Program-made: the position numbers and the translations under genes | Shown here: one piece after another, positions 17,488 through 26,336 of the stretch | How positions within the stretch are numbered: position 1 is the first letter of the stretch | Layout of the letters: each line of letters begins with the position of its first letter | Notes under the pieces: model-generated | What the model was told of the DNA's origin: nothing | The model's database searches: none | The model's input: only the letters and a program-made list of their open reading frames with translations | Assembly (NCBI GenBank): GCA_030446485.1 | Contig: JAUJNF010000004.1 | Span: forward strand, 62,001-126,000 | Direction of reading: 5' to 3' | DNA length: 64,000 nt | From: Thermoleophilaceae bacterium | GTDB taxonomy: Bacteria > Actinomycetota > Thermoleophilia > Solirubrobacterales > Thermoleophilaceae

Positions 17488-18735
17488 CTAGCTCGCGGCG
17501 TCCCAGGACCGTAGGCTGGGCAGCGGGTCGAACGGCCTCCCGCCGTCGTACCAGCCGGGCGCGCTCCACATCTCGAAGTGCAGGTGGCATCCCTGTGCGT
17601 TGCCCGACTCTCCCACCGTGCCGATCGCCTGGCCCGTGGCCACCCGCTGCCCGGGCTTCAGGGGCGAGCGGGAGGTGAGGTGCATGTAGGCGTAGTCGAC
17701 GCCGGTGCCGGCGCCGTCGATCACGATGTAGTTGCCGGCGGCGGAGTGGTACTGGTTGAACTTCACGACGCCCCCGCGGGCCGCCACCAGCGGCGTGCCA
17801 CAGCGCGCGAACACGTCCTGGCCCTGGTGCGAGCGGCCCGACCGTCCGGAGCCGAACCGGGACCCGGAGCTGCCGTAGTCGTGCTTTCCGCGGATCGGGA
17901 AGATGTGGCCGAAGAGGACGAAGGCATCGGGCGACTTGCGAGTGGCCGCCGAGTTGCTCACCTTCACGCCGTTCTTACCGACGGCGGTGATCCGGAAGGC
18001 GTAGCGCCCCTCGGGAGCCATGCGGCGTCGCGCGCCGCCGCCCCAGCTGACGCTCTGGATCGTATCCGGGCTGACGCGGGGCCGCGACCATGACTTGACG
18101 ACCCTGCGCTCCGACAGGCGGACCAGATCGATCCGCACCGAAACCGGCTCGGGATGCCTGACGCGGTAGGTGAACACGAGGCCGCGGCGCTGTCCGTAGA
18201 AGAGCTTGTCGCCGCTCGTCGAGGTCTCGATCCGCGGCGCGGCGGACTGCGGCTCGGGGGCCCTCTCGGCCGGGGGCGGCTCGGCGGGGGTGGACGGAGG
18301 CGGGGATGGCCCCGGCCGCGGCTTGGGCTCGCTTGCTTCGCGCACGGTGAGCGTCCCGGTCGGCCGCGAGTGAGCGCCCGGGCCGACCCACGCGGCGAGC
18401 GGGCCCGTGGCGGCCTCGGGGGGCACCGTCAGCCGGATGGTGGTGTCGCTCGCCGGCTCGACTCCGACGGAGGTGTCGTCGCCGCTGCCGGAGCGGCCGT
18501 GAAAGACGACCGTGGTCACGTCGGCGAGGTTGCGCCCGCGGATCTTCAGCTTGCTGCCGCTCACCACGCCGCCTGCGGACGGGCACCCGTTGGTGCACTG
18601 GAAGCTCTCGATCACCGGCACCGGCGCGGCCTCGGCGCCGGAGGCGCCCGCCAGGCCGGCCGCGGCGACCACGCCCGTGACGCCAAGCGCCCTGCGACGA
18701 AGGGAGAACCCAGTCCTCGAAAGCAACGTATGCAC
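17488..18735 (-). CDS. Secreted M23 metallopeptidase with IPT/TIG-like domain
   Basis: Predicted peptidoglycan endopeptidase, 415 residues. It has a signal peptide ending near GAEAAPVP, an IPT/TIG-like beta-sandwich with a Cys pair (residues about 45-120, QCTNGCPSAGGVVSGSKLKI), a Pro-rich spacer, a second beta-rich segment, and a C-terminal LytM/M23 domain. Zn ligands are in SHQGQDVFARCG and GCHLHFEMW, and YMHLTS is also conserved. The GTG start lies directly against a c-di-AMP riboswitch, with GAGAGG just before it. Cell-wall remodelling under c-di-AMP control is therefore very likely. Confidence 0.92.
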   Translation of the reverse strand: MHTLLSRTGFSLRRRALGVTGVVAAAGLAGASGAEAAPVPVIESFQCTNGCPSAGGVVSGSKLKIRGRNLADVTTVVFHGRSGSGDDTSVGVEPASDTTIRLTVPPEAATGPLAAWVGPGAHSRPTGTLTVREASEPKPRPGPSPPPSTPAEPPPAERAPEPQSAAPRIETSTSGDKLFYGQRRGLVFTYRVRHPEPVSVRIDLVRLSERRVVKSWSRPRVSPDTIQSVSWGGGARRRMAPEGRYAFRITAVGKNGVKVSNSAATRKSPDAFVLFGHIFPIRGKHDYGSSGSRFGSGRSGRSHQGQDVFARCGTPLVAARGGVVKFNQYHSAAGNYIVIDGAGTGVDYAYMHLTSRSPLKPGQRVATGQAIGTVGESGNAQGCHLHFEMWSAPGWYDGGRPFDPLPSLRSWDAAS

Positions 18736-18736
18736 G

Positions 18737-18900
18737 GCCTCTCGCTCGCGCCTACGGGGTTAGCTGACGGGCTCGCGCTCTGCGCTACGACAGCGAGTGC
18801 GTGACGCACTCGGTCCGATTCGCCCCCCGGAGGTCTCCCTCCGACTGGTTCCCCCGTTCCCCGGCGGCATGGCCCCCGGGGATTCGGCTCCTTGTACGGC
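18737..18900 (-). promoter_or_regulatory. Cyclic di-AMP riboswitch (ydaO/yuaA class)
   Basis: Read on the minus strand, the leader contains the near-invariant 3' block GTCAGCTAACCCCGTAGGCG (18768-18749), the purine-rich GGGGAACGGGGGAACC (18862-18847) and GGGCGAATC (18825-18817), in the order and spacing of the ydaO motif. Family knowledge: it binds c-di-AMP and usually lowers expression of cell-wall hydrolases or osmolyte and K+ transporters. Its 3' stem runs into the GAGAGG ribosome-binding site and the GTG start, so translational control is plausible. Confidence 0.93.
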
Positions 18901-18920
18901 TGACGGCGGGGCACTATATA
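18892..18920 (+). promoter_or_regulatory. Candidate sigma70-type promoter for rplM-rpsI
   Basis: TTGTAC (18892-18897), a 17-base spacer, then TATATA (18915-18920), 122 bases before the rplM start. TATATA is self-complementary and also sits just upstream of the opposite-strand riboswitch, so it may act as a shared -10 core. The minus-strand -35 is not convincing. Confidence 0.5.
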
Positions 18921-19042
18921 CACGCTCGCCGTCGCCATGGGAGGCGGGGGCCGCCCGGCCGCTTCCTGCCCCATCTGCCACTATGTCGGATCGGTTGCAC
19001 GCGGCCGCGCCGATCTCGGCGGCATCGTGCGCCACCCTCGGC

Positions 19043-19480
19043 ATGAAGACCTACGTAGCCACCCCAGCCACCCGCGAGCGCAACTGGCTCGTCGTCGACG
19101 CGACCGGGCAGACGCTCGGACGGCTGGCCACGCAGATCGCCGACGCCCTGCGCGGCAAGCGCAAGCCCGAGTACACCCCCCACTGCGACGTCGGAGACTT
19201 CGTGATCGTGGTGAACGCCGAGCGCATCTCGGTCACCGGGAACAAGCGCAGCGAGAAGCTGTACCACCGGCACTCGGGCTATCCCGGCGGCCTGCGCACG
19301 CGCACGCTCGAGGAGATGCTCGCGCGCCGCCCCGAGGAGGTCATCCGCCTGGCCGTGAAGGGGATGCTGCCGCGCAACCGGCTGGCCCGCGCCCAGCTCA
19401 CCAAGCTGAAGGTCTACGCCGGCCCCGATCACCCGCACGTCGCCCAGAAGCCGCAGCCCATGGAGGTCGCCGCGCGATGA
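19043..19480 (+). CDS. rplM: 50S ribosomal protein L13
   Basis: 145 residues from ATG. Signature segments are [34 protein letters not shown] and [20 protein letters not shown], then the C-terminal [19 protein letters not shown]. It is the first gene of the conserved rplM-rpsI-glmM cluster and overlaps rpsI by ATGA. Confidence 0.97.
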   Translation: MKTYVATPATRERNWLVVDATGQTLGRLATQIADALRGKRKPEYTPHCDVGDFVIVVNAERISVTGNKRSEKLYHRHSGYPGGLRTRTLEEMLARRPEEVIRLAVKGMLPRNRLARAQLTKLKVYAGPDHPHVAQKPQPMEVAAR

Positions 19481-20487
19481 TCGACGACGAGGAACGCCCC
19501 GACTCCGAGGACGCGGCCGGCGACACACCGCCTGCGGGGGGGGAGACGCCGCCCGAGGAGCTCGTCGAGGAGGTCGGCTCCATGGGCGCCGAGACGGTCC
19601 CCGACGCCGGGGAGGACGAGGCGCCGAGCACCGCGGCTGACGAAGGCGACGCCGCGGAGGCCTCCGCGGAGGAGCCGCCCGCCGGGGACGAGGAGGCACC
19701 GGGGACCGACGCCGGAGCGGCGGAGCCCGTCACGGCCGAGCCCGCCGCGGAGGACCCCGCTGCCGCCGACACCGACGTCGACGGCGCGGATGAACCAGCC
19801 GTGGCCGGGACCGACTCGGCCGAGCAGCCGGTTGCCGAGGAGACCTCAGCAGAACCGCCCCCGCCCGGCCGGCCTCCGCGACCGGCCTCCGAGGAGACCC
19901 AGGAGAGGACGGCCGACGTGGTCCCGGGTGCGGACCTCGAGCCCGACCTCGTCCTCGATGGAGAGACCACCGGCATCGCCGGCGACGCGTACGCCGACCC
20001 CTATGCGGAGCCCGAGGCCCAGGTGGACGCCGAGGCCGGGGTCCTCGACGAGGAGGAGGCGCCGGCACCCGTGACCGCCACGCCGCTCGACCTGGCCGCC
20101 GACGCGCGCTATCGGGCCACCGGCAAGCGCAAGACGGCGGTGGCCCGCGTCATCCTCAGGCCGGGACCCGGCAACTACACGATCAACGGCCGGCCGCTCG
20201 AGACCTTCTTCCCGCGGCCGACGCTCCAGCGCACCGCGCGCCTTCCGCTCGAGGCGGCCGGCTACGAGACGCGCATGGACGTGGTGGCCCGCATCCACGG
20301 CGGCGGTGTCTCCTCGCAGGCCGGCGCGCTTCGCCACGGGGTGGCGCGGGCCCTGGTCGAGGCCGATCCCAACCTGCGCAGCGAGCTCAAGCGCCGCGGC
20401 TTCCTCACCCGTGACGCCCGGGCCAAGGAACGCAAGAAGGCCGGCCTCAAGAAGGCCCGCAAGCGTCCGCAGTTCTCGAAGCGCTAG
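19477..20487 (+). CDS. rpsI: 30S ribosomal protein S9 with long acidic N-terminal extension
   Basis: The last 128 residues or so (from about 209) are ordinary S9: [51 protein letters not shown] and the C-terminal RPQFSKR that reaches the decoding site. Before that lies an extension of about 205 residues rich in Glu, Asp, Ala, Pro and Thr, with no Lys and only four Arg before the S9 core. The frame is uninterrupted and the ATG overlaps the rplM stop, which supports the long start; GTG 20070 would give an S9 of normal size. Actinobacterial S9 often has a short extension, but this is far longer. Total 336 residues against a usual 130-170. Confidence 0.9.
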   Translation: MIDDEERPDSEDAAGDTPPAGGETPPEELVEEVGSMGAETVPDAGEDEAPSTAADEGDAAEASAEEPPAGDEEAPGTDAGAAEPVTAEPAAEDPAAADTDVDGADEPAVAGTDSAEQPVAEETSAEPPPPGRPPRPASEETQERTADVVPGADLEPDLVLDGETTGIAGDAYADPYAEPEAQVDAEAGVLDEEEAPAPVTATPLDLAADARYRATGKRKTAVARVILRPGPGNYTINGRPLETFFPRPTLQRTARLPLEAAGYETRMDVVARIHGGGVSSQAGALRHGVARALVEADPNLRSELKRRGFLTRDARAKERKKAGLKKARKRPQFSKR

Positions 20488-20494
20488 CCACCCC

Positions 20495-21808
20495 TTGGCG
20501 AGGAAGCTGTTCGGCACCGACGGGGTGCGTGGCCTGGCCGGCGACTTCCTGTCGGCCGAGCTCGCGCTCGCGCTGGGGCGCGGAGCGGCGGCGGTGTCGC
20601 CCGCAGAGGCGCCTCAGGTGCTGATCGTGCGGGACACGCGCGAGTCCGGCGAGATGCTCGAGGCCGCCCTGGCGGCGGGCGTGGCCGCGGCGGGAGGCCA
20701 CGCGCTGCTCGGCGGGGTGCTGCCCACGCCCGGGGCGGCGCTGCTCGTGCGTCGCTACGGGTTCGACCTCGGGGCGGTGGTTTCCGCGTCGCACAACCCG
20801 TACCGCGACAACGGCATCAAGTTCTTCGGTCCCGACGGCACGAAGCTCTCGGACGACGACGAGCGCGGCGTGGAGCACGTGGTGGACCACCCGCCCGGAC
20901 CGCGGCGGCCCGGCCGCGTGCGCGAGCTCCACGCCGCCGGTGCCGACTACCTGCGCGAGCTGCAATCGCGGTTCCAGGACCTCGACCTGTCCGGCAAGCG
21001 GGTGGCGCTCGACTGCGCCAACGGGGCGACCTACCGGGTGGCGCCGGAGATATTCCGTCGCCTGGGCGCCGAGGTCACGACGCGGGCGGTCAGCCCCGAC
21101 GGCCGCAACATCAACGACGGCTGCGGCTCCACGCACATCGCTCACCTGGCCGGCGTGGTCCGCGAGGGCGACTTCGACCTCGGCTTCGCCTTCGACGGCG
21201 ACGGCGACCGTGTGCTGGCCGTGGACCGCCGTGGGGAGGTGGTCGACGGCGACGAGCTGATCGCGCTGGCGGCGCTGCACCTCCGGAGGGCGGGCCGCCT
21301 TCCGGGCGACGGCGTGGCCGTCACCGTGATGACCAACTTCGGCTTCCACCAGGCCATGGACGCCGCCGGCATCCAGGTGGCCACGACGCCGGTGGGGGAC
21401 CGCAGCGTGCTGGGCGAGCTACTGCGGCGCGGGTGGGCGCTCGGCGGCGAGCAATCGGGCCACGTGATCGAGACCGGGTTCGTTCCGTCCGGCGACGGGC
21501 TCGCGGCGGCCCTCCTGCTGCTCGAGGCCCTCGACGGCCGCGACCTGGCCGAGCGCGACGCCATGCACCGGCTGCCGCAGCGGCTCGTGAACGTGCGGGT
21601 CGCCGACCGCGACGCCCTCGAGGGATCCACGGAGGTATGGAAGGCGGTTGAGCGCGAGGAGCAGGCTCTCGACGGCCGCGGCCGCGTCCTGCTCAGGCCG
21701 TCGGGCACCGAGCCGCTGGTGCGGGTGATGGTGGAGGCGCCCGACGAGCAGGAGTGCGAGGAGATCGCGGGGCGGCTGGTGGCGACGGTGGAGCAGCAGT
21801 TGGTGTAG
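20495..21808 (+). CDS. glmM: Phosphoglucosamine mutase GlmM
   Basis: Interconverts glucosamine-6-P and glucosamine-1-P on the way to UDP-GlcNAc. It starts at TTG (ARKLFGTDGVRG follows at once), with the phosphoserine loop VVSASHNPYRDNG, the metal loop FAFDGDGDRVL, the sugar loop GGEQSGHVI and the phosphate-binding RPSGTEPLVRVMVE. 437 residues, eight bases after rpsI. With glmS downstream, this segment supplies amino-sugar precursors. Confidence 0.95.
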   Translation: MARKLFGTDGVRGLAGDFLSAELALALGRGAAAVSPAEAPQVLIVRDTRESGEMLEAALAAGVAAAGGHALLGGVLPTPGAALLVRRYGFDLGAVVSASHNPYRDNGIKFFGPDGTKLSDDDERGVEHVVDHPPGPRRPGRVRELHAAGADYLRELQSRFQDLDLSGKRVALDCANGATYRVAPEIFRRLGAEVTTRAVSPDGRNINDGCGSTHIAHLAGVVREGDFDLGFAFDGDGDRVLAVDRRGEVVDGDELIALAALHLRRAGRLPGDGVAVTVMTNFGFHQAMDAAGIQVATTPVGDRSVLGELLRRGWALGGEQSGHVIETGFVPSGDGLAAALLLLEALDGRDLAERDAMHRLPQRLVNVRVADRDALEGSTEVWKAVEREEQALDGRGRVLLRPSGTEPLVRVMVEAPDEQECEEIAGRLVATVEQQLV

Positions 21809-21872
21809 GGGCGCGGGACCCACGAAGGGCCCGCTCCGCTGCTAGCATCGCCACCCTCAAGAAGGACTTCCC

Positions 21873-21904
21873 GAGAGCCGCGCCGAAGCGGCTCTCAGCG
21901 TTTT
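21873..21904 (+). terminator. Intrinsic terminator or attenuator between glmM and glmS
   Basis: Perfect 9-bp stem GAGAGCCGC (21873-21881) / GCGGCTCTC (21888-21896), a 6-base loop, then AGCGTTTT. This is the only hairpin with a U-tract that I noticed in the window. It lies in the 150-bp glmM-glmS gap. Confidence 0.75.
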
Positions 21905-21958
21905 CAGAAGCGATGCCTGGGCCCGGCCCGGGTGGCGGAAGGGGCTCTGGACGGCGTC

Positions 21959-23841
21959 ATGTGCGGCATCGTCGGTCATGTAGGCAGCAGGGCCAGCCGT
22001 GAGCTGCTTCTGCGCGGGCTCGAGAAGCTCGAGTACCGCGGGTACGACTCCGCGGGCGTGGCGCTGCTCTCCGGCGGGCGGATCGAGTCGGTCCGCTCGG
22101 TCGGCAACCTGGCCTTCCTGCGCGAAGCCGTGGAGGTGGCCGCGGGGAACGCGTTGCGGACGACCGCGGGCCAGGGACAGCCGCGGTGGCCACCGCCGAG
22201 CCCGAGGCCACCACCGGCATCGGCCACACGCGCTGGGCGACCCACGGCCGCGTGAGCGAGGAGAACGCCCACCCGCACTCCGATACCGCCGACCGCATCG
22301 AGGTGGCGATGAACGGCATCGTCGAGAACCACGCGGAGCTGCGCCGCCGGCTCGAGGGCGAGGGCGCCGTCTTCTCCAGCGAGACCGACTCCGAGGTGGT
22401 GCCCCACCTGATCGCCCACCACTACGACGGCGACCTCGTCGAGGCCGTGCGCCGCGCCTATGCGGAGCTGCGTGGCCACTACGCGTTCGTGGCCATGTGC
22501 GCCGACGAGCCCGGCCTGCTCGTGGGCGCGCGCAAGGAATGCCCGCTGGTGGTGGGCATCGGCGACGACGAGGCCTTCTTCGGCTCCGCCATCAGCTCGT
22601 TCCTCAGCGAGACGCGCCGTGTGCAGTGGGTCGAGAACGGCGAGATCGTGGCCCTCCGCCCGGCGGGCGCCGAGTTCTTCACGGCCGGTGGCGAGCCGAT
22701 CGAGCGCGAGGTCACCGACATCGACTGGGACGAGGAGACCGCCGAGAAAGCCGGCTACGAGACGTTCATGCTCAAGGAGATCCACGAGCAGGCCGACGCC
22801 GTGGCCGAGACGGTGGCCGACCGCGTCAGCGGCGACAGGGTCCACCTCGGGGACATCGGCCTCACCGACGAGGAGCTGCGCGGCCTGCGCCGCGTGGTGA
22901 TCGTGGCCTGCGGCACCTCGTACCACGCCGGCCTGGTCGGCCGCTACGCGATCGAGGAGTGGGCGCGGGTGCCGGTGGAGATCGACATCGCGTCCGAGTA
23001 CCGCTACCGCAACCCGGTGGTGGACGCGCGCGACCTGGTGATCGGCATCTCGCAGTCGGGGGAGACCGCCGACACCCTCGCCGCGATGCGCCTGGCCCGC
23101 GAGCGCGGGGCCAAGGTGCTGGCCGTGGCCAACGTCATGGGCAGCCAGGCCACGCGCGACTCCGACGGCGTCATCTTCACCCGCGCCGGCCTGGAGATCG
23201 GGGTGGCGGCCACCAAGACCTACGTGGCGCAGGTGGCCGTGATGTACCTGCTCGGGCTGAAGCTCGCCCAGGTGCACGGCACGCTGGACCCGGATCGGCT
23301 CTCGACCCTATGCCGCGAGCTGCGGGAGCTTCCGCACAAGATCACCGAGCTGCTCGAGCGGGTCGAGGAGCCGGTGCGCCGGATCGCGGAGCGCTGGAAG
23401 GACTCCGAGTTCTTTCTCTATCTCGGCCGCCACGTCGGCCTGCCGGTGTGCCTCGAGGGCGCGCTAAAGCTCAAGGAGGTCTCCTACATCCCCACCGACG
23501 CCTACGCCGCCGGTGAGATGAAGCACGGGCCGATCGCCCTGCTCGACGAGAGCACGCCGGTGGTGTGCGTGGCCACCGACTCGCCGGTGCTGGAGAAGGT
23601 GATGTCCAACATGTCGGAGGTGCAGGCCCGCGGCGCGCACGTGATCGCGATCGCGACCGAGGGCGGCGACGAGGTGCTGGGCGCAGCCGAAGAGGTGATC
23701 ACGGTGCCGCGCAGCGACTGGCTGCTGCAGCCCATCCTGGCCGCCGTGCCGCTGCAGCTCTTGGCTTACTACATCGCGCGGGCGCGGGGGTTGAACGTGG
23801 ACCAGCCACGCAACCTCGCGAAGACGGTCACGGTCGAATAG
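21959..23841 (+). CDS. glmS: Glucosamine-fructose-6-phosphate aminotransferase, frameshifted as given
   Basis: Glutamine-dependent synthesis of glucosamine-6-P. The N-terminal nucleophile Cys2 (MCGIVGHVGS) and LEKLEYRGYDSAGVALLSGG are in one frame (21959 to about 22150). The rest, from TTGIGHTRWATHGRV to the C-terminal NLAKTVTVE and including both SIS domains (VACGTSYHAG, ISQSGETADTLAAM), is in the -1 frame and runs to 23841. One missing base in or near the GGGG run at 22144-22147 would restore a continuous, full-length enzyme. The gene is normally essential, so a sequence error is the simplest reading; a true mutation cannot be excluded. Confidence 0.9.
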
Positions 23842-24299
23842 CCACGACGGACCCCATAGCGGCGCTCCAGGAGCGCGTAGGCGACTCGCTCGGCCCGACC
23901 GAGTGGCGGGTGGTGTCGCAGGAGGACATCGACACGTTCGCCGGCCTCACCGGCGACCACCAGTGGATCCACGTGGACGTGGAGCGCGCTGCGCGCGAGA
24001 GCCCGTTCGGCACCACCATCGCCCACGGCAACCTGACCCTGTCGCTGATCGACGGGATGCGGGAGGGGCTGCTGCCCTCGCCCGAGGGCGTGATCGGCGT
24101 GAACTACGGCTGGAACCGCGTGCGCTTCCCCGCGCCGGTGCCGGCGGGCTCGCGCGTGCGCGCGCGGGCGGAGGTGGTGTCCGTGGAGGACGTGGGCAAC
24201 GGCTGGTGGCAGGTGGTGCAGCGCTTCACCGTCGAGGTCGAGGGGGGTGAGAAGCCGGTGTGCGTGGCCGACAGCGTGGGGCGGGTGCGGATCGGCTGA
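23838..24299 (+). CDS. MaoC/NodN-like (R)-hydratase-fold protein
   Basis: Hotdog-fold dehydratase-like protein. The hydratase signature is DTFAGLTGDHQWIHVDVERA with Asp/His catalytic residues, followed by SPFGTTIAHGNLTLSLI. Family members typically carry about 20 residues before this motif (here AALQERVGDSLGPTEWRV). No ATG, GTG or TTG precedes that stretch in frame; the frame instead meets ATA at 23838, which overlaps the glmS TAG as ATAG. I give the coding region from there (153 residues). GTG 23910 is the first ordinary start and would cut the conserved N-terminus. Confidence 0.75.
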   Translation: MATTDPIAALQERVGDSLGPTEWRVVSQEDIDTFAGLTGDHQWIHVDVERAARESPFGTTIAHGNLTLSLIDGMREGLLPSPEGVIGVNYGWNRVRFPAPVPAGSRVRARAEVVSVEDVGNGWWQVVQRFTVEVEGGEKPVCVADSVGRVRIG

Positions 24300-24314
24300 G
24301 CGGTGCAGTGCCGC

Positions 24315-24334
24315 CGGTAAGACCACTCTTACCG
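24315..24334 (+). terminator. Hairpin between the MaoC-like gene and acpS
   Basis: CGGTAAGA (24315-24322), loop CCAC, TCTTACCG (24327-24334): a perfect 8-bp stem just after the stop. There is no U-run; it could equally be an operator. Confidence 0.5.
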
Positions 24335-24421
24335 CTCGGTACGGATGTCTCTGGCCGCTGAGTAGGTAGGCGTCTGACCGAGGGGCGGCGCCTTCGAATA
24401 CCACTTATCGTGCGGGCAGCT

Positions 24422-24796
24422 ATGGCAAGCGACTCGAGCGCAGGTGGAGGGGTGGGCATCGACATGCTCGAGATCGAGCGCCTCGAGCGGGCGCTCAGGC
24501 GTAGGCCTCGACTCGCCGAACGGCTGTTCACCGAGGCCGAACGCGCGTACGCCACCGGGCGCGCGCGCCGGGCACAGCACCTCGCCGCCCGCTTCTGCGC
24601 CAAGGAAGCGGTGGCCAAGGCCCTCGCGCTCGAGGCGTGGAGCCATCGCGACGTGGAGGTGGTGGCCACCGGCACCGCCCCGGCCGTGCGCCTCGGTGGA
24701 GCGGCCGCGGCACGAGCCGCCGAGCTCGGGGCGGAGGTGGTCGTCTCGCTCACCCACACTCGCACCACCGCCGCGGCCGTCGCCATCCTGCGATGA
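24422..24796 (+). CDS. acpS: Holo-[acyl-carrier-protein] synthase
   Basis: Transfers phosphopantetheine from CoA to acyl carrier proteins. It shows GIDMLEIERLERALRRRP (metal Asp), LFTEAERAYA and AARFCAKEAVAKALA (metal Glu). 124 residues from ATG 24422; GTG 24410 would add four residues. It is coupled by ATGA to the NAD(P)HX repair gene, an arrangement common in actinobacteria. Confidence 0.94.
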   Translation: MASDSSAGGGVGIDMLEIERLERALRRRPRLAERLFTEAERAYATGRARRAQHLAARFCAKEAVAKALALEAWSHRDVEVVATGTAPAVRLGGAAAARAAELGAEVVVSLTHTRTTAAAVAILR

Positions 24797-26304
24797 GCCT
24801 CCCCGACTGGCTCGACCCGCTCTACGAGGCGCAGGAGATGCGCGCTGTCGACGCCTGGGCCGTCGGGCGGGAGCGCGTGCCCTCGCTCGAGCTGATGGAG
24901 CGCGCGGCCGAGGGCCTCGTCCGGGTGACAGTCGACTTCGGCCGGGAGGGCCCCATCAGGATCGTCGTGGGCGGTGGCAACAACGGCGGCGACGGCCTGG
25001 CGGCAGCGCGGCTCCTGCGCGAGGAGGGCCGAACGGTCGACGTGCTGGCCGCGGCCGACATGGACGGCCTCCGAGGAGACGCCGGCGCCAACCTCGAGCG
25101 GCTGCCCGGCGAGCCGCCGCGGCGGTTCTCGCGCGAGGCCCTCGACGGCTCGGGCGTGATCGTCGACGCCCTCTTGGGCACCGGCTTCAGCGGCGCTCCA
25201 CGCGAGCCGGTGGCATCGGCGGTCGCCGCCATCAACGCGGCCGGCGCCCCGGTCGTGGCCTGCGACGTGCCGTCGGGGGTGGACGCGTCCACGGGGGAGA
25301 TCGCGGGCGAGGCCGTGGAGGCGGACGTCACGGCCACCTTCCACGGTGAGAAGGTCGGCCTGAGGATCGCGCCGGGCACGTTCCATTCGGGCGAAGTGCG
25401 CGTCGTGGCGATCGGCGTCCCGCAGGGGGCGCCGGCACCGACGACCGCGGGACTCATCTCCGAGCGGGTGCTGTCGCTGGTTCCGGGTCGATCCCGCTCC
25501 GGCTCGAAGTTCACGTCCGGGGTGTTGGCCATCGCCGGCGGCGCCCGCGGGCTCACGGGCGCGCCGGTGATGGCCGCGCTCGCCGCCATGCGCGCCGGCG
25601 CCGGCTACGTGCAGGTGGCGGTGCCCGCCTCCGTCGAGCCGTCGCTCGCGTTGCGCCTCCTCGAGGCGATGACCCGCGGGCTGCCCGAAGACGAGGGCGC
25701 GCACGCGGCGGCCGGGGTCGCGGGGGTCGCGGAGCTGGCCGAGCGCGCGGGGTGCGTGGTGCTGGGACCGGGGCTTGGCCGGTCGGACGGCGCGGTCGCG
25801 TTCGCGCGCGGGGTGGCGGCGGCGGTCGAGGCGCCCCTGCTGATCGACGCCGACGGCCTCAATGCACACGTTGGGGCGCTGGACACGCTCCGGGGGCGCT
25901 CCGCCCCCACCGTGCTCACGCCCCACGCCGGCGAGCTCGGCCGGCTGCTCGAGACCGACTCCGCGGCGGTCGAGGCCCGTCGGCTCGCGTCCGTGCGGGA
26001 GGTCGCCGAGCGCAGCGGCTGCGTCGTCCTGCTGAAGGGCGATGACACGCTGGTGGCCGCGCCCGGCGGCCCGGTGGCGGTGTCTCCGGGAGGCACCGCT
26101 GCTCTGGCCACGGCCGGCACGGGCGACGTGCTCGCGGGCGTGATCGGCACGCTGATGGCGAAGGGCCTTGATCCGTTCGCCGCCGCGGCTGCTGGAGCTC
26201 TGGCCCATGTGCGCGCCGGGAAGGCGGCGGCCGCGCGGTATGGAGCCGATCACACCATCGCGAGCGACGTGATCGACGCCCTCCCGGAGGGCTTCCGCCC
26301 CTGA
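24793..26304 (+). CDS. nnr: Bifunctional NAD(P)H-hydrate epimerase/dehydratase
   Basis: Repairs damaged NAD(P)HX. The N-terminal epimerase domain (residues 1 to about 215) has VVGGGNNGGDGLAAARLL and VACDVPSGVDASTG; the C-terminal ADP-dependent dehydratase domain has KFTSGVLAIAGGARGLTGAP, VLTPHAGELGRLL, VVLLKGDDTLVAAP and LATAGTGDVLAGVIG. 503 residues, the usual size of the fused form. ATG overlaps the acpS stop. Confidence 0.95.
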   Translation: MSLPDWLDPLYEAQEMRAVDAWAVGRERVPSLELMERAAEGLVRVTVDFGREGPIRIVVGGGNNGGDGLAAARLLREEGRTVDVLAAADMDGLRGDAGANLERLPGEPPRRFSREALDGSGVIVDALLGTGFSGAPREPVASAVAAINAAGAPVVACDVPSGVDASTGEIAGEAVEADVTATFHGEKVGLRIAPGTFHSGEVRVVAIGVPQGAPAPTTAGLISERVLSLVPGRSRSGSKFTSGVLAIAGGARGLTGAPVMAALAAMRAGAGYVQVAVPASVEPSLALRLLEAMTRGLPEDEGAHAAAGVAGVAELAERAGCVVLGPGLGRSDGAVAFARGVAAAVEAPLLIDADGLNAHVGALDTLRGRSAPTVLTPHAGELGRLLETDSAAVEARRLASVREVAERSGCVVLLKGDDTLVAAPGGPVAVSPGGTAALATAGTGDVLAGVIGTLMAKGLDPFAAAAAGALAHVRAGKAAAARYGADHTIASDVIDALPEGFRP

Positions 26305-26336
26305 CGGCGGCCGTCAACTCGCTAGGGTCAAACGAG

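Noticed and set aside
22100-22190. Programmed ribosomal frameshift in glmS
   Set aside because: No slippery heptamer or stimulatory hairpin is evident and GlmS is not known to use one; a base deletion is simpler.
24226-26253. Long antisense frame over acpS and the NAD(P)HX repair gene
   Set aside because: The plus-strand genes have clear motifs and coupled starts; the antisense product has no recognisable domain.
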